From Ruminococcus sp. CAG:382 (GTDB lineage Bacteria; Bacillota; Clostridia; Oscillospirales; CAG-382), in the NCBI GenBank assembly GCA_000433115.1, contig FR892172.1:1-5349 (forward strand): a DNA stretch of 5,349 nt, read 5' to 3'. Below the pieces are notes generated by a model. It saw only the letters and a list, made by a program, of their open reading frames with translations. It made no database searches and was not told the origin of the DNA. The translations under genes and the position numbers were made by a program. Every line of letters begins with the position of its first letter. Positions within the stretch are counted from its first letter, which is position 1. Below, one piece after another: positions 1 to 4,933 of this stretch.

Positions 1-393
1 GGCATTCCCGCCGTCGGCATTTACGGTGCGCCGATCGCAACGGTTGTCTGCTATATCGTTGCATTGGCACTGAATATGCACTTTCTTAAAAAGCGCCACG
101 GATTCTCGTCGCCGTTCGTGCGCCTTTTCCTGAAGCCGCTCATATGCGCGGCGCTTTGCGGCATTGCGGCGCGTACCGTCACACTTGCGTTTTCCGCACT
201 ACCCGATACCCGCCTGTCTGCAGCTGTTTCGCTCGCGTCTGCGGGAATCGTCGGTGTGGCCGTGTATGTGGTCGGCATGTGCGCGACAAACGGAATAACA
301 AAAAACGAAATATATCTGCTCCCGAAGGGCAAAACGATTTACCGTCTTCTTGTCCGTGTGGGGCTTATGAAGGAGAAACACCATGACGGTTAA
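1..393 (+). CDS. C-terminal part of a SpoVB/YabM-like MATE/MOP-superfamily flippase (partial, 5' end outside window)
   Basis: The frame is open from the first base and ends at TAA 391-393, giving the last 130 residues of a multi-pass membrane protein. It begins with GIPAVGIYGAPIATVVCY, resembling the pre-terminal transmembrane region of SpoVB/MurJ-type polysaccharide flippases. Hydrophobic stretches lie at about residues 8-25, 44-66 and 72-94 of the visible part. The tail (KNEIYLLPKGKTIYRLL) is the polar C-terminus seen in SpoVB relatives. The family moves lipid-linked saccharide precursors across the cytoplasmic membrane for peptidoglycan, polysaccharide or spore cortex. The gene overlaps mazG by 11 bases, so the two are probably co-transcribed and translationally coupled. 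B. subtilis has the flippase-like yabM just before its mazG-domain gene yabN, which supports the assignment. With the N-terminus missing I cannot tell SpoVB from YabM or another family member. Confidence 0.85.
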   Translation, partial: GIPAVGIYGAPIATVVCYIVALALNMHFLKKRHGFSSPFVRLFLKPLICAALCGIAARTVTLAFSALPDTRLSAAVSLASAGIVGVAVYVVGMCATNGITKNEIYLLPKGKTIYRLLVRVGLMKEKHHDG

Positions 394-1186
394 AGAACTG
401 CTTGACAGAAAGGGCGGCTATACGTTTTACGATCTTGTCGAAATAATGAAAATACTGCGCGGTGAAGGAGGTTGCCCGTGGGACAGGGAGCAGACGCATA
501 TGTCTATCCGCAAGAACCTCATTGAGGAAACCTACGAGGTTGTCGAAGCGATCGACAACGATGACCCCGTGCTTATGTGCGAGGAGCTCGGTGATCTTAT
601 CCTCCAGGCGGTGTTCCATGCTCAGATGTCTGCCGAAGAAGGACGTTTTGACATCAATGATGTCTGCAACGGCATCTGTGAAAAGCTCATTGTGAGACAT
701 CCGCATATATTCTCGGATGTCGTCGCCGAGACATCGGATGAGGTACTCAAAAATTGGGACGCGATAAAGCAGCAGACCAAGCATCAGAAAACGGTCACCG
801 AAAAACTGAATGCTATTCCGCCGTCACTGCCGGCACTCATGAGAGCCTGCAAGGCGGGAGAGAAGGCGGCAAAGGTCGGCTTTGATTTTCCGACGCCGGG
901 CGACGCGATGAAGAAAGTTTACGAAGAGGCGCGCGAGGTCGAAACGGCAGACAGTGACGCAGTTTCGGAGGAAATCGGCGATCTGCTTTTCGCGGCTGTC
1001 AATGTCGCGCGTAAGCACGGGGTCGACCCGGAAGAGGCGCTGTACCGCGCAACTGACAAGTTTATCGGACGGTTTTCGGCGGTTGAAAAAGCGGTCTCGG
1101 AAAGCGGCAGGCGTATGGAGGAGCTTTCAATGGCGGAGCTTGACGGTATCTGGGACGGCGTAAAAGCCGAAAACGGCTCAAAATAA
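383..1186 (+). CDS. mazG: MazG nucleoside triphosphate pyrophosphohydrolase
   Basis: 267 residues, close to the usual length of stand-alone MazG (about 260). It hydrolyses (d)NTPs to (d)NMP and pyrophosphate in the cytoplasm, a house-cleaning role that also affects nucleotide alarmone levels in some bacteria. Two tandem MazG domains are visible. The first has CPWDREQTH (31-39) and Mg-binding acidic motifs EETYE (48-52) and EELGD (67-71), followed by EEGRFD and RHPHIF. The second has EEAREVE (181-187) and EEIGDLLFA (196-204), then VNVARKHGVDPEEAL. All metal-binding acids of both domains appear intact. The start follows AAGGAG (370-375) by 7 bases and overlaps the flippase stop. B. subtilis YabN at the same locus carries an extra N-terminal tetrapyrrole-methylase domain, which is absent here. 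No T-rich terminator follows the stop at 1186. Confidence 0.95.
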   Translation: MTVKELLDRKGGYTFYDLVEIMKILRGEGGCPWDREQTHMSIRKNLIEETYEVVEAIDNDDPVLMCEELGDLILQAVFHAQMSAEEGRFDINDVCNGICEKLIVRHPHIFSDVVAETSDEVLKNWDAIKQQTKHQKTVTEKLNAIPPSLPALMRACKAGEKAAKVGFDFPTPGDAMKKVYEEAREVETADSDAVSEEIGDLLFAAVNVARKHGVDPEEALYRATDKFIGRFSAVEKAVSESGRRMEELSMAELDGIWDGVKAENGSK

Positions 1187-1219
1187 GCGTATTTTTCGGC
1201 AAAAAATCGAAAAACCCTA

Positions 1220-1248
1220 TTGCCAAAAGGTTTTTTTGATGATATAAT
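1220..1248 (+). promoter_or_regulatory. Sigma-A promoter of the HU-rqcP transcript
   Basis: The -35 box TTGCCA (1220-1225, five of six consensus bases) and a perfect -10 box TATAAT (1243-1248) are separated by 17 bases. A start near 1255 would give a leader of about 50 bases before the HU start codon. The strength fits an abundant nucleoid protein and makes HU independent of the mazG transcript. The -35 box lies in the loop of a weak A/T-rich inverted repeat (AAAAACC 1210-1216 with GGTTTTT 1229-1235). Confidence 0.87.
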
Positions 1249-1304
1249 GAGTGTGTTAATATATCGATCGGAACAAGATCGGAAATGAAAGGAAATTTCA
1301 TCAA

Positions 1305-1580
1305 ATGAACAAGACAAATTTAATCGATATCGTCGCAGAAAAGGCTGATCTTAAGAAGAAGGATGCCGAAGCGGCTGTCAATGCAGTTTTCGCAGCAATC
1401 GAAAAGGACCTCAAAGAAGGCGGCAAGATCCAGATCGCAGGCTTCGGTTCTTTCAAGGTCAAGGAACGCAGCGCAAGAGTCGGCAGAAACCCCAAGACCC
1501 TTGAACAGATCAACATCCCCGCTTCAAAGTCTCCTGTTTTCGTCCCCGGCAAGAACCTTAAGGACGCTGTCAACGGCTGA
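1305..1580 (+). CDS. hup: HU family DNA-binding protein
   Basis: 91 residues, the exact size of bacterial HU. HU is a dimeric nucleoid protein that bends DNA non-specifically. The N-terminus MNKTNLIDIVAEKADLKKKD is typical helical HU sequence. GFGSFKVKERSARVGRNP (46-63) is the DNA-binding signature, with the arm-tip R61-N62-P63 whose proline intercalates into DNA in characterised HU proteins. IPASKSPVFVPGKNLKDAVN (71-90) completes the fold. AAAGGA (1288-1293) lies 11 bases before ATG 1305. Codon choice (AAG, ATC, GGC, and CCC for proline) is more biased than in the neighbours, as expected for very high expression. It has its own promoter and is followed after 35 bases without a terminator by rqcP, so the two are probably co-transcribed. 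HU is not present between yabN and yabO in B. subtilis, so its position here is a lineage-specific arrangement. Confidence 0.97.
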   Translation: MNKTNLIDIVAEKADLKKKDAEAAVNAVFAAIEKDLKEGGKIQIAGFGSFKVKERSARVGRNPKTLEQINIPASKSPVFVPGKNLKDAVNG

Positions 1581-1615
1581 GTTCAAGACAAGAATGATTC
1601 TGTAAGGAGCTTCAT

Positions 1616-1858
1616 ATGAGACTTGACAAATATCTCAAAGTGTCACGTATAATCAAACGCCGCACCGTGGCAAACGAGGCGTGTGATTCGTCGTATGTCA
1701 GTGTAAACGGGCGCGTTGTCAAGGCTTCTTACGATGTGAAGCCGGGCGATGTCGTGGAAGTCTCTTTCGGCTCGCGCACAACGGCTTTCAGGGTGCTTTC
1801 GGTCGATGAACCGAAAAAGAAGGATGATGCCGCCGCAATGTATGAGGTTGTGTCGTAA
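1616..1858 (+). CDS. rqcP: RqcP/YabO, S4-domain RNA-binding ribosome quality-control protein
   Basis: 80 residues, close to the family length (about 80-90). The S4 fold covers residues 1-48 with the signature RLDKYLKVSRIIKRRTVANE (2-21), then VSVNGRVVKASYDVKPGDVVEV. In B. subtilis, RqcP (formerly YabO, an Hsp15 relative) binds stalled 50S subunits carrying peptidyl-tRNA and helps RqcH add C-terminal alanine tails, marking truncated proteins for degradation. The tail after residue 64 is charged (EPKKKDD) and probably flexible. AAGGAG (1604-1609) lies 6 bases before ATG 1616. The position between mazG/HU and yabP matches yabO in Firmicutes. Confidence 0.94.
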   Translation: MRLDKYLKVSRIIKRRTVANEACDSSYVSVNGRVVKASYDVKPGDVVEVSFGSRTTAFRVLSVDEPKKKDDAAAMYEVVS

Positions 1859-1865
1859 TCGCCTT

Positions 1866-1908
1866 CCCCGAAATATTACGGGCTGTGTTTCGGGGGCTTT
1901 GCCCCCGA
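1866..1908 (+). promoter_or_regulatory. Overlapping alternative hairpins between rqcP and yabP (terminator-like, no T-run)
   Basis: A stem of 8 pairs, TCGGGGGC (1890-1897) with GCCCCCGA (1901-1908) around a TTT loop, is the strongest structure. Its left arm can instead pair upstream: CCCCGAAA (1866-1873) with TTTCGGGG (1888-1895). A smaller helix CCCG (1867-1870) with CGGG (1879-1882) is also possible. The strongest hairpin is followed by TTCATATATTCCG, not a clean T-run, so it is at best a weak terminator. It may instead end the HU-rqcP message inefficiently or protect its 3' end. The rest of the gap to 1991 holds a small CGGGA/TCCCG repeat (1959-1974) and no promoter I can defend. Confidence 0.55.
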
Positions 1909-1991
1909 TTCATATATTCCGTTCTTTTTCCTTTCCCACCCGCATATGCTTGGAGTGACGGGAATCAAATCCCGGACGGAGGGATGGATAT

Positions 1992-2267
1992 ATGAACGGT
2001 GTCCGCAAAACCCACACACTTGCCCTGACCGACCGCAGCACAATTTGCATTACCGGAGTTTCGGAGCTTATTGCTTTCGATGAGGATTCGGTGATACTTG
2101 ATGTCGGCGGAACTGAGTTGCATATCGGCGGCAGCTCGCTTTCGGTGAGCCGGCTTTCGCTTGAAAGCGGCGAGATCGATGTGACAGGCAAGGTTGATTC
2201 AATTATTTACGCCGAATCGGCTCCCAGGGGCAGGTCGCTTGTTTCACGTCTGCTCGGCAGGGAATGA
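1992..2267 (+). CDS. yabP: Sporulation protein YabP
   Basis: 91 residues, near the usual YabP length (about 90-100). The pattern HTLALTDRSTICITGVSELIAFDEDSVILDVGGTELHI (8-45, interrupted only by normal variation) is that of YabP: an ITGV element, an FDED element, then L-x-I-x-G and a final GKVDSIIY (66-73). The protein is predicted soluble and rich in short beta strands, with a basic C-terminus (RSLVSRLLGR). YabP is a mother-cell sporulation protein in B. subtilis related to YqfC and tied to spore envelope assembly; its biochemical role is not known. GGAGGG (1978-1983) precedes ATG 1992 by 8 bases. Its stop overlaps the start region of yabQ, as in B. subtilis. Its presence suggests the organism forms spores or recently did. 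Confidence 0.92.
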   Translation: MNGVRKTHTLALTDRSTICITGVSELIAFDEDSVILDVGGTELHIGGSSLSVSRLSLESGEIDVTGKVDSIIYAESAPRGRSLVSRLLGRE

Positions 2268-2269
2268 CG

Positions 2270-2659
2270 ATGGATTATGCTGCCGCGGAAAAGCTGTTTT
2301 TCCTGTCGGTGGCGACCGGTATTACGCTCAGCGTTTTTTATGATGCGTTCCGCCTTCTGCGGGCGCTCGGATTCAGTGGTTTTTTTTCGGTCTTTATTCA
2401 GGACGTTCTGTTTTGCCTGACGGCTGCGCTGGCGTATATTTTGCTGATTTTCAATTTCGCACACGAAATGCCGAGATTTTATGCTTTTGCCGCACTGGCG
2501 GCAGGATTTCTGCTCTGTCATGTGACGCTTGGCGCACTGTTCATGCGATGTGTCGATGCCGTCGGGAAAGCTGTTGCATATATCGCAGGGAAGATCCGCT
2601 GCGCGGCAAGGTGTTTTCGCAGGTTTCTGATGATGACGGGGAAAGGAAAGGACGTATGA
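2270..2659 (+). CDS. yabQ: Spore cortex biosynthesis protein YabQ
   Basis: 129 residues from ATG 2270. An earlier in-frame ATG at 2264 would overlap the yabP stop (ATGA) and add two residues, but AGGGA (2259-2263) directly abuts it, while it sits a normal 6 bases before 2270, so I prefer 2270. Three hydrophobic spans are visible at about 9-27, 38-62 and 71-93. The features G17 with YDAFRLLRAL (24-33), QDVLF (44-48) and NFAHEMPRFYAF (62-73) follow the YabQ pattern (D-x-x-R after the first helix, N...E...RFY after the second). The C-terminus is basic and cytoplasm-like. YabQ is a membrane protein of the sporulating mother cell, required in B. subtilis for spore cortex formation. The gene is coupled at both ends: yabP runs into its start and its own stop overlaps the divIC start. 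Confidence 0.9.
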   Translation: MDYAAAEKLFFLSVATGITLSVFYDAFRLLRALGFSGFFSVFIQDVLFCLTAALAYILLIFNFAHEMPRFYAFAALAAGFLLCHVTLGALFMRCVDAVGKAVAYIAGKIRCAARCFRRFLMMTGKGKDV

Positions 2660-2940
2660 CAGGAAGACCGAACGGCAATATCATGGTGAAGTTCGCGTTT
2701 GTTTGCGTGCTTGTCATACTTGTTTTTGCCGTCGTTAATATGCAGATGCAGCTTTCGGAGCTGCGTGAAAGCAAAAAACAGCTTGAGGACAGCCTTCAGC
2801 GCGTAACCGACGTGATCGAAGAGGCTACAATACGGCTGAATACACCGCTCAGCGACGAGTATATCGAGCGCGTCGCACGGGAAAAGCTGGGTTATCGCAA
2901 ACCCGGCGAAATCATATTTTATAACGATCTAACCGACTGA
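2656..2940 (+). CDS. divIC: Septum formation initiator DivIC/FtsB-like protein
   Basis: 94 residues from ATG 2656, which overlaps the yabQ stop as ATGA. The reading frame is open further upstream, but that stretch lies inside yabQ and lacks a family-like N-terminus. AAAGGA (2642-2647) lies 8 bases before ATG. The architecture is a short cytoplasmic N-terminus (1-10), a single transmembrane helix (about 11-29), a coiled coil (about 30-62) and the family C-terminal element YIERVAREKLGYRKPGEIIFY (69-89, conserved R-x-x-L-G-Y...K-P-G-E). DivIC/FtsB proteins pair with FtsL/DivIB-type partners at the division site to activate septal peptidoglycan synthesis. The position between yabQ and yabR is that of divIC in B. 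subtilis. Confidence 0.92.
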   Translation: MTGRPNGNIMVKFAFVCVLVILVFAVVNMQMQLSELRESKKQLEDSLQRVTDVIEEATIRLNTPLSDEYIERVAREKLGYRKPGEIIFYNDLTD

Positions 2941-2952
2941 GAGGATCACCCT

Positions 2953-3336
2953 ATGCAGGCGACCGTAAAAGGCAAAATCACGAAAATCACGGGATTCGGA
3001 GCGTTTGTGTCCACAGACGACGGTAAGACGGGAATGATTCATATTTCCGAGATATCGTCGGGCTTTGTCAAGGACATAAGGGATTATTTGTCCGTGGGAC
3101 AGGAAGTGGAGGCAGCCGTTATTTCGACTGACGAAAACGGCAGGCTCAGTCTTTCTTTGCGCCGTCTTGCGCCAAAACATGATTTTACCTCCGCGCCGCC
3201 CGAAACGGTTTTCGGAAAAACGGAAAGCGGCTCGTTTGAAGATATGATGCATCGCTTTAAGACCATCAGCGACGATAAGCTGGGCGATCTGAAGCACGGA
3301 TACGAAAACAAGCGCGGCAAAGCGCGGAAAAGATAG
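2953..3336 (+). CDS. yabR: YabR-like S1-domain RNA-binding protein
   Basis: 127 residues, like YabR (about 128). The S1 OB-fold covers residues 1-71: VKGKITKITGFGAFV (5-19), then GKTGMIHISEIS (24-35), VGQEV (48-52) and GRLSLSLRRL (63-72), all hallmark S1 positions. The remainder is a low-complexity linker, a short helix FEDMMHRFKTISDDKLGDLK (95-114) and a basic tail ending KRGKARKR. The family binds RNA or ribosomes; its exact role in Firmicutes is unsettled. The Shine-Dalgarno AGAGGA (2940-2945) overlaps the divIC stop and lies 7 bases before ATG 2953. It appears to be the last gene of the yabP-yabQ-divIC-yabR unit, since a terminator follows 33 bases after its stop. Confidence 0.92.
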   Translation: MQATVKGKITKITGFGAFVSTDDGKTGMIHISEISSGFVKDIRDYLSVGQEVEAAVISTDENGRLSLSLRRLAPKHDFTSAPPETVFGKTESGSFEDMMHRFKTISDDKLGDLKHGYENKRGKARKR

Positions 3337-3369
3337 CCTTTTTCGTTCTGCCGCAGAATATATATGTCT

Positions 3370-3394
3370 GCGGCGCTTGCGCCGCTGATTTTTT
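3370..3394 (+). terminator. Intrinsic terminator after yabR
   Basis: GCGGCG (3370-3375) and CGCCGC (3380-3385) form a GC-only 6-bp stem around a CTTG loop, followed by TGA and six T residues (3389-3394). This ends the yabP-yabR transcript or attenuates entry into the fumarase gene 20 bases further on. The stem's left arm can pair with an upstream segment instead (GCCGCAGA 3350-3357 with TCTGCGGC 3367-3374), so the terminator may be conditional. Confidence 0.75.
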
Positions 3395-3413
3395 GATGTG
3401 TCGGAGGTTTATT

Positions 3414-4250
3414 ATGCGTGATATAAGCTGTACGGAAATAACCGATTGCGTGCGCGATATGTTCATAAAAGCAAATACCGTCCTTCCGGAGGATGTTGCC
3501 GAATGCATCGATTGCAGCGCAAAGTGCGAAAAAAACGCACGGGCAAAAGAGATTCTCGGATTACTCTCCGATAACGCACGGATAGCGGCTGAAACGGGAA
3601 TTCCCATTTGTCAGGATACCGGCATGGCGTTCGTGTTTGTGAAGCTGGGACAGGAGGTACATATTACCGGAGGCTCATTGCGCGAAGCTGTCAATGAGGG
3701 CGTACGGCGTGCGTATGGCGAAGGATATCTGCGCAAATCTGTCGCTGATCCGCTGACGCGTGTCAATACCGGCGATAACACTCCGGCGATTATTTATTTT
3801 GATGTGGTCGAGGGCGATGCCTTTGAAATCACGGCTTTGCCCAAGGGCTTCGGAAGCGAAAATATGAGCCGTATTGCCATGATGAACCCGACATCGGGCG
3901 AGGATGATATAATCCGTTTTATTGTCGAAACAGTAAAATCCGCGGGGGGTAACCCCTGCCCGCCGACGGTGATCGGAGTCGGAATCGGCGGCAGCTTCGA
4001 TTACGCGGCGTTTCTTGCGAAAAAGGCGCTTTCCCGTCCCGTAGGCGTTATTGACGACAGCCGCGAGAGCAGACTGGAACGGAGAATTCTCAAAGCTCTT
4101 AACAAAACCGGTGTCGGACCGCAGGGATTGGGCGGAGATACCACTTCGCTTTGGGTCAATGTCGAAACTTACCCGACGCATATAGCCTCGCTTCCCGTTG
4201 CGGTGAATGTGTCCTGCCATGCGACACGGCACGATCGCACCGAGTTATAG
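3414..4250 (+). CDS. Class I fumarate hydratase (or L-tartrate dehydratase) alpha subunit
   Basis: 278 residues from ATG 3414, chosen because GGAGG (3403-3407) sits 6 bases upstream; earlier in-frame starts lie in the terminator. Two-subunit class I fumarases have an alpha chain of about 280 residues that carries the oxygen-sensitive 4Fe-4S cluster; with a beta chain of about 180-200 residues it interconverts fumarate and (S)-malate. The three expected cluster cysteines are visible: C66 in PICQDTG, C182 in GGNPCPP and C268 in SCHATRH. Other family blocks are RVNTGDNTPA (116-125), LPKGFGSENMS (142-152), GVGIGGSFD (188-196) and GVGPQGLGGDTTSLWV (233-248). The protein appears complete and undamaged. 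Tartrate dehydratase alpha (TtdA) is the same family and cannot be excluded; fumarase is the more common role in Clostridia. No beta gene follows: the next gene is hpf with its own promoter. No clear terminator follows the stop. Confidence 0.93.
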   Translation: MRDISCTEITDCVRDMFIKANTVLPEDVAECIDCSAKCEKNARAKEILGLLSDNARIAAETGIPICQDTGMAFVFVKLGQEVHITGGSLREAVNEGVRRAYGEGYLRKSVADPLTRVNTGDNTPAIIYFDVVEGDAFEITALPKGFGSENMSRIAMMNPTSGEDDIIRFIVETVKSAGGNPCPPTVIGVGIGGSFDYAAFLAKKALSRPVGVIDDSRESRLERRILKALNKTGVGPQGLGGDTTSLWVNVETYPTHIASLPVAVNVSCHATRHDRTEL

Positions 4251-4288
4251 TTGTTCACAATTGTTTATCGCTTTTTCACAAATTTTTA

Positions 4289-4317
4289 TTGACTTGACGG
4301 CGGAAGTGTGGTATAAT
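4289..4317 (+). promoter_or_regulatory. Strong extended -10 sigma-A promoter of hpf
   Basis: TTGACT (4289-4294, five of six) and a perfect TATAAT (4312-4317) are 17 bases apart, and TGG directly precedes the -10 box, giving the extended TGn-TATAAT form. A second TTGAC at 4294 is only 12 bases from the -10 box and is not usable. The transcript would start near 4324, leaving a leader of about 85 bases. Two TTCACAA direct repeats (4254-4260 and 4275-4281) lie just upstream. Confidence 0.9.
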
Positions 4318-4340
4318 TTGTATTGAAGAAAGGGAACGCC

Positions 4341-4375
4341 GGATGCGCGGAACTTTCGCTGCAAAGCGCGTATCC
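4341..4375 (+). promoter_or_regulatory. Structured hairpin in the hpf mRNA leader
   Basis: GGATGCGCG (4341-4349) pairs with CGCGTATCC (4367-4375) in a 9-bp stem with one G-U pair. After a three-base GAA bulge (4350-4352) the helix continues as CTTT (4353-4356) with AAAG (4363-4366), capped by a CGCTGC loop. The hairpin lies between the predicted transcription start and the hpf Shine-Dalgarno GGAGG (4396-4400), which it does not cover. It has no T-run and so is not a terminator. A role in mRNA stability or control of hpf is inference. Confidence 0.6.
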
Positions 4376-4408
4376 CCACTTCGGCAACTAAATACGGAGG
4401 TACAAGAC

Positions 4409-4930
4409 ATGAAGATCAAGTTTATTGCCCGAAAGTTCAACATCACAGATGACGTGAAGGAGCGTTTTCAGAAAAAGCTCTCCAAGCTGGACAAATTCTT
4501 CCCCGCCGAAACGGAAGCAACCGTTTCGCTGTATGAAGAAAAGATTGGCGAGCGTGTTGAGATAACCATTCGGAACGGAAGCACGATCTTCCGCGCAGAA
4601 CAGACTGATAAGGACGTCGCCTGCGCACTGGACGACGCGATGGATGTGCTTGAACGTCAGATAAGACGTAATCGTACCCGCCTTGAAAAAAGGAAACAGA
4701 TATCCGAAGAAGCATACAGAGGTTTCAGCCCGGATGACGCAGAGGAGGATATCAAAATCTCCAAGGTCAAGCAGTTCGATCTGCATCCGATGACTGTGGA
4801 GGAGGCGATTTTGCAGATGAATCTGCTGTCGCACGAGTTTTTCCTCTTCAAGAATGCGGAAACCGGCGTGCTGAACGTAGTCTATAAACGCAAGAACAAT
4901 GATTACGGTCTGATCGAGCCAAAGGAATAG
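4409..4930 (+). CDS. hpf: Long-form ribosome hibernation promoting factor HPF
   Basis: 173 residues from ATG 4409, typical of long HPF (about 175-190). The N-terminal S30AE/YfiA domain (about 1-95) begins MKIKFIARKFNITDDVKE, binds the 30S decoding region and blocks mRNA/tRNA sites. After a linker (about 96-115), the C-terminal dimerisation domain (about 116-173) has KQFDLHPMTVEEAILQMNLL (121-140), FFLFKNAETGVLNVVYKRK (144-162) and YGLIEP, the block that joins two ribosomes into inactive 100S dimers in Firmicutes. GGAGG (4396-4400) lies 8 bases before this ATG and the family N-terminus starts exactly here. The frame is open upstream to ATG 4343, which has its own AAAGGGA (4329-4335), so a form longer by 22 residues is conceivable but not family-like. 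It has its own strong promoter and is probably monocistronic or loosely linked to the next gene. Confidence 0.96.
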   Translation: MKIKFIARKFNITDDVKERFQKKLSKLDKFFPAETEATVSLYEEKIGERVEITIRNGSTIFRAEQTDKDVACALDDAMDVLERQIRRNRTRLEKRKQISEEAYRGFSPDDAEEDIKISKVKQFDLHPMTVEEAILQMNLLSHEFFLFKNAETGVLNVVYKRKNNDYGLIEPKE

Positions 4931-4933
4931 AAA

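Noticed and set aside
1165..1200. AGCCG/CGGCT hairpin (1165-1178) and GCCGAAAA/TTTTCGGC repeat (1166-1200) at the end of mazG
   Set aside because: The first lies mostly in the coding region without a following T-run; the second has a long loop and is followed by A residues, so neither is a convincing terminator.
1210..1237. AAAAACC/GGTTTTT inverted repeat with T-run as a mazG terminator
   Set aside because: The stem is almost all A-T with a 12-base loop and overlaps the well-formed HU promoter; too weak to call.
1911..1970. Sporulation sigma-E or sigma-G promoter for yabP (CATATATT at 1911, GCATATG at 1942)
   Set aside because: Expected from B. subtilis regulation, but no pair of boxes at the right spacing matches either consensus well enough to annotate.
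1957..1984. T-arm-like stretch (CGGGA, a loop with ATCAAA, TCCCG) before yabP suggesting a tRNA or tRNA remnant
   Set aside because: The loop register does not give a proper T-loop closing pair, and no acceptor, D or anticodon arm can be found around it on either strand.
3946..3957. G-run followed by C-run (GGGG TAA CCCC) within the fumarase gene
   Set aside because: It encodes the conserved Gly-Gly-Asn-Pro-Cys-Pro cluster-binding motif; the palindrome is only 4 bp and explained by coding constraint.
3675..4232. 185-codon open frame on the minus strand inside the fumarase gene
   Set aside because: It is antisense to a clear family member, its translation resembles no protein, and it lacks a sensible ribosome binding site; a codon-bias shadow.
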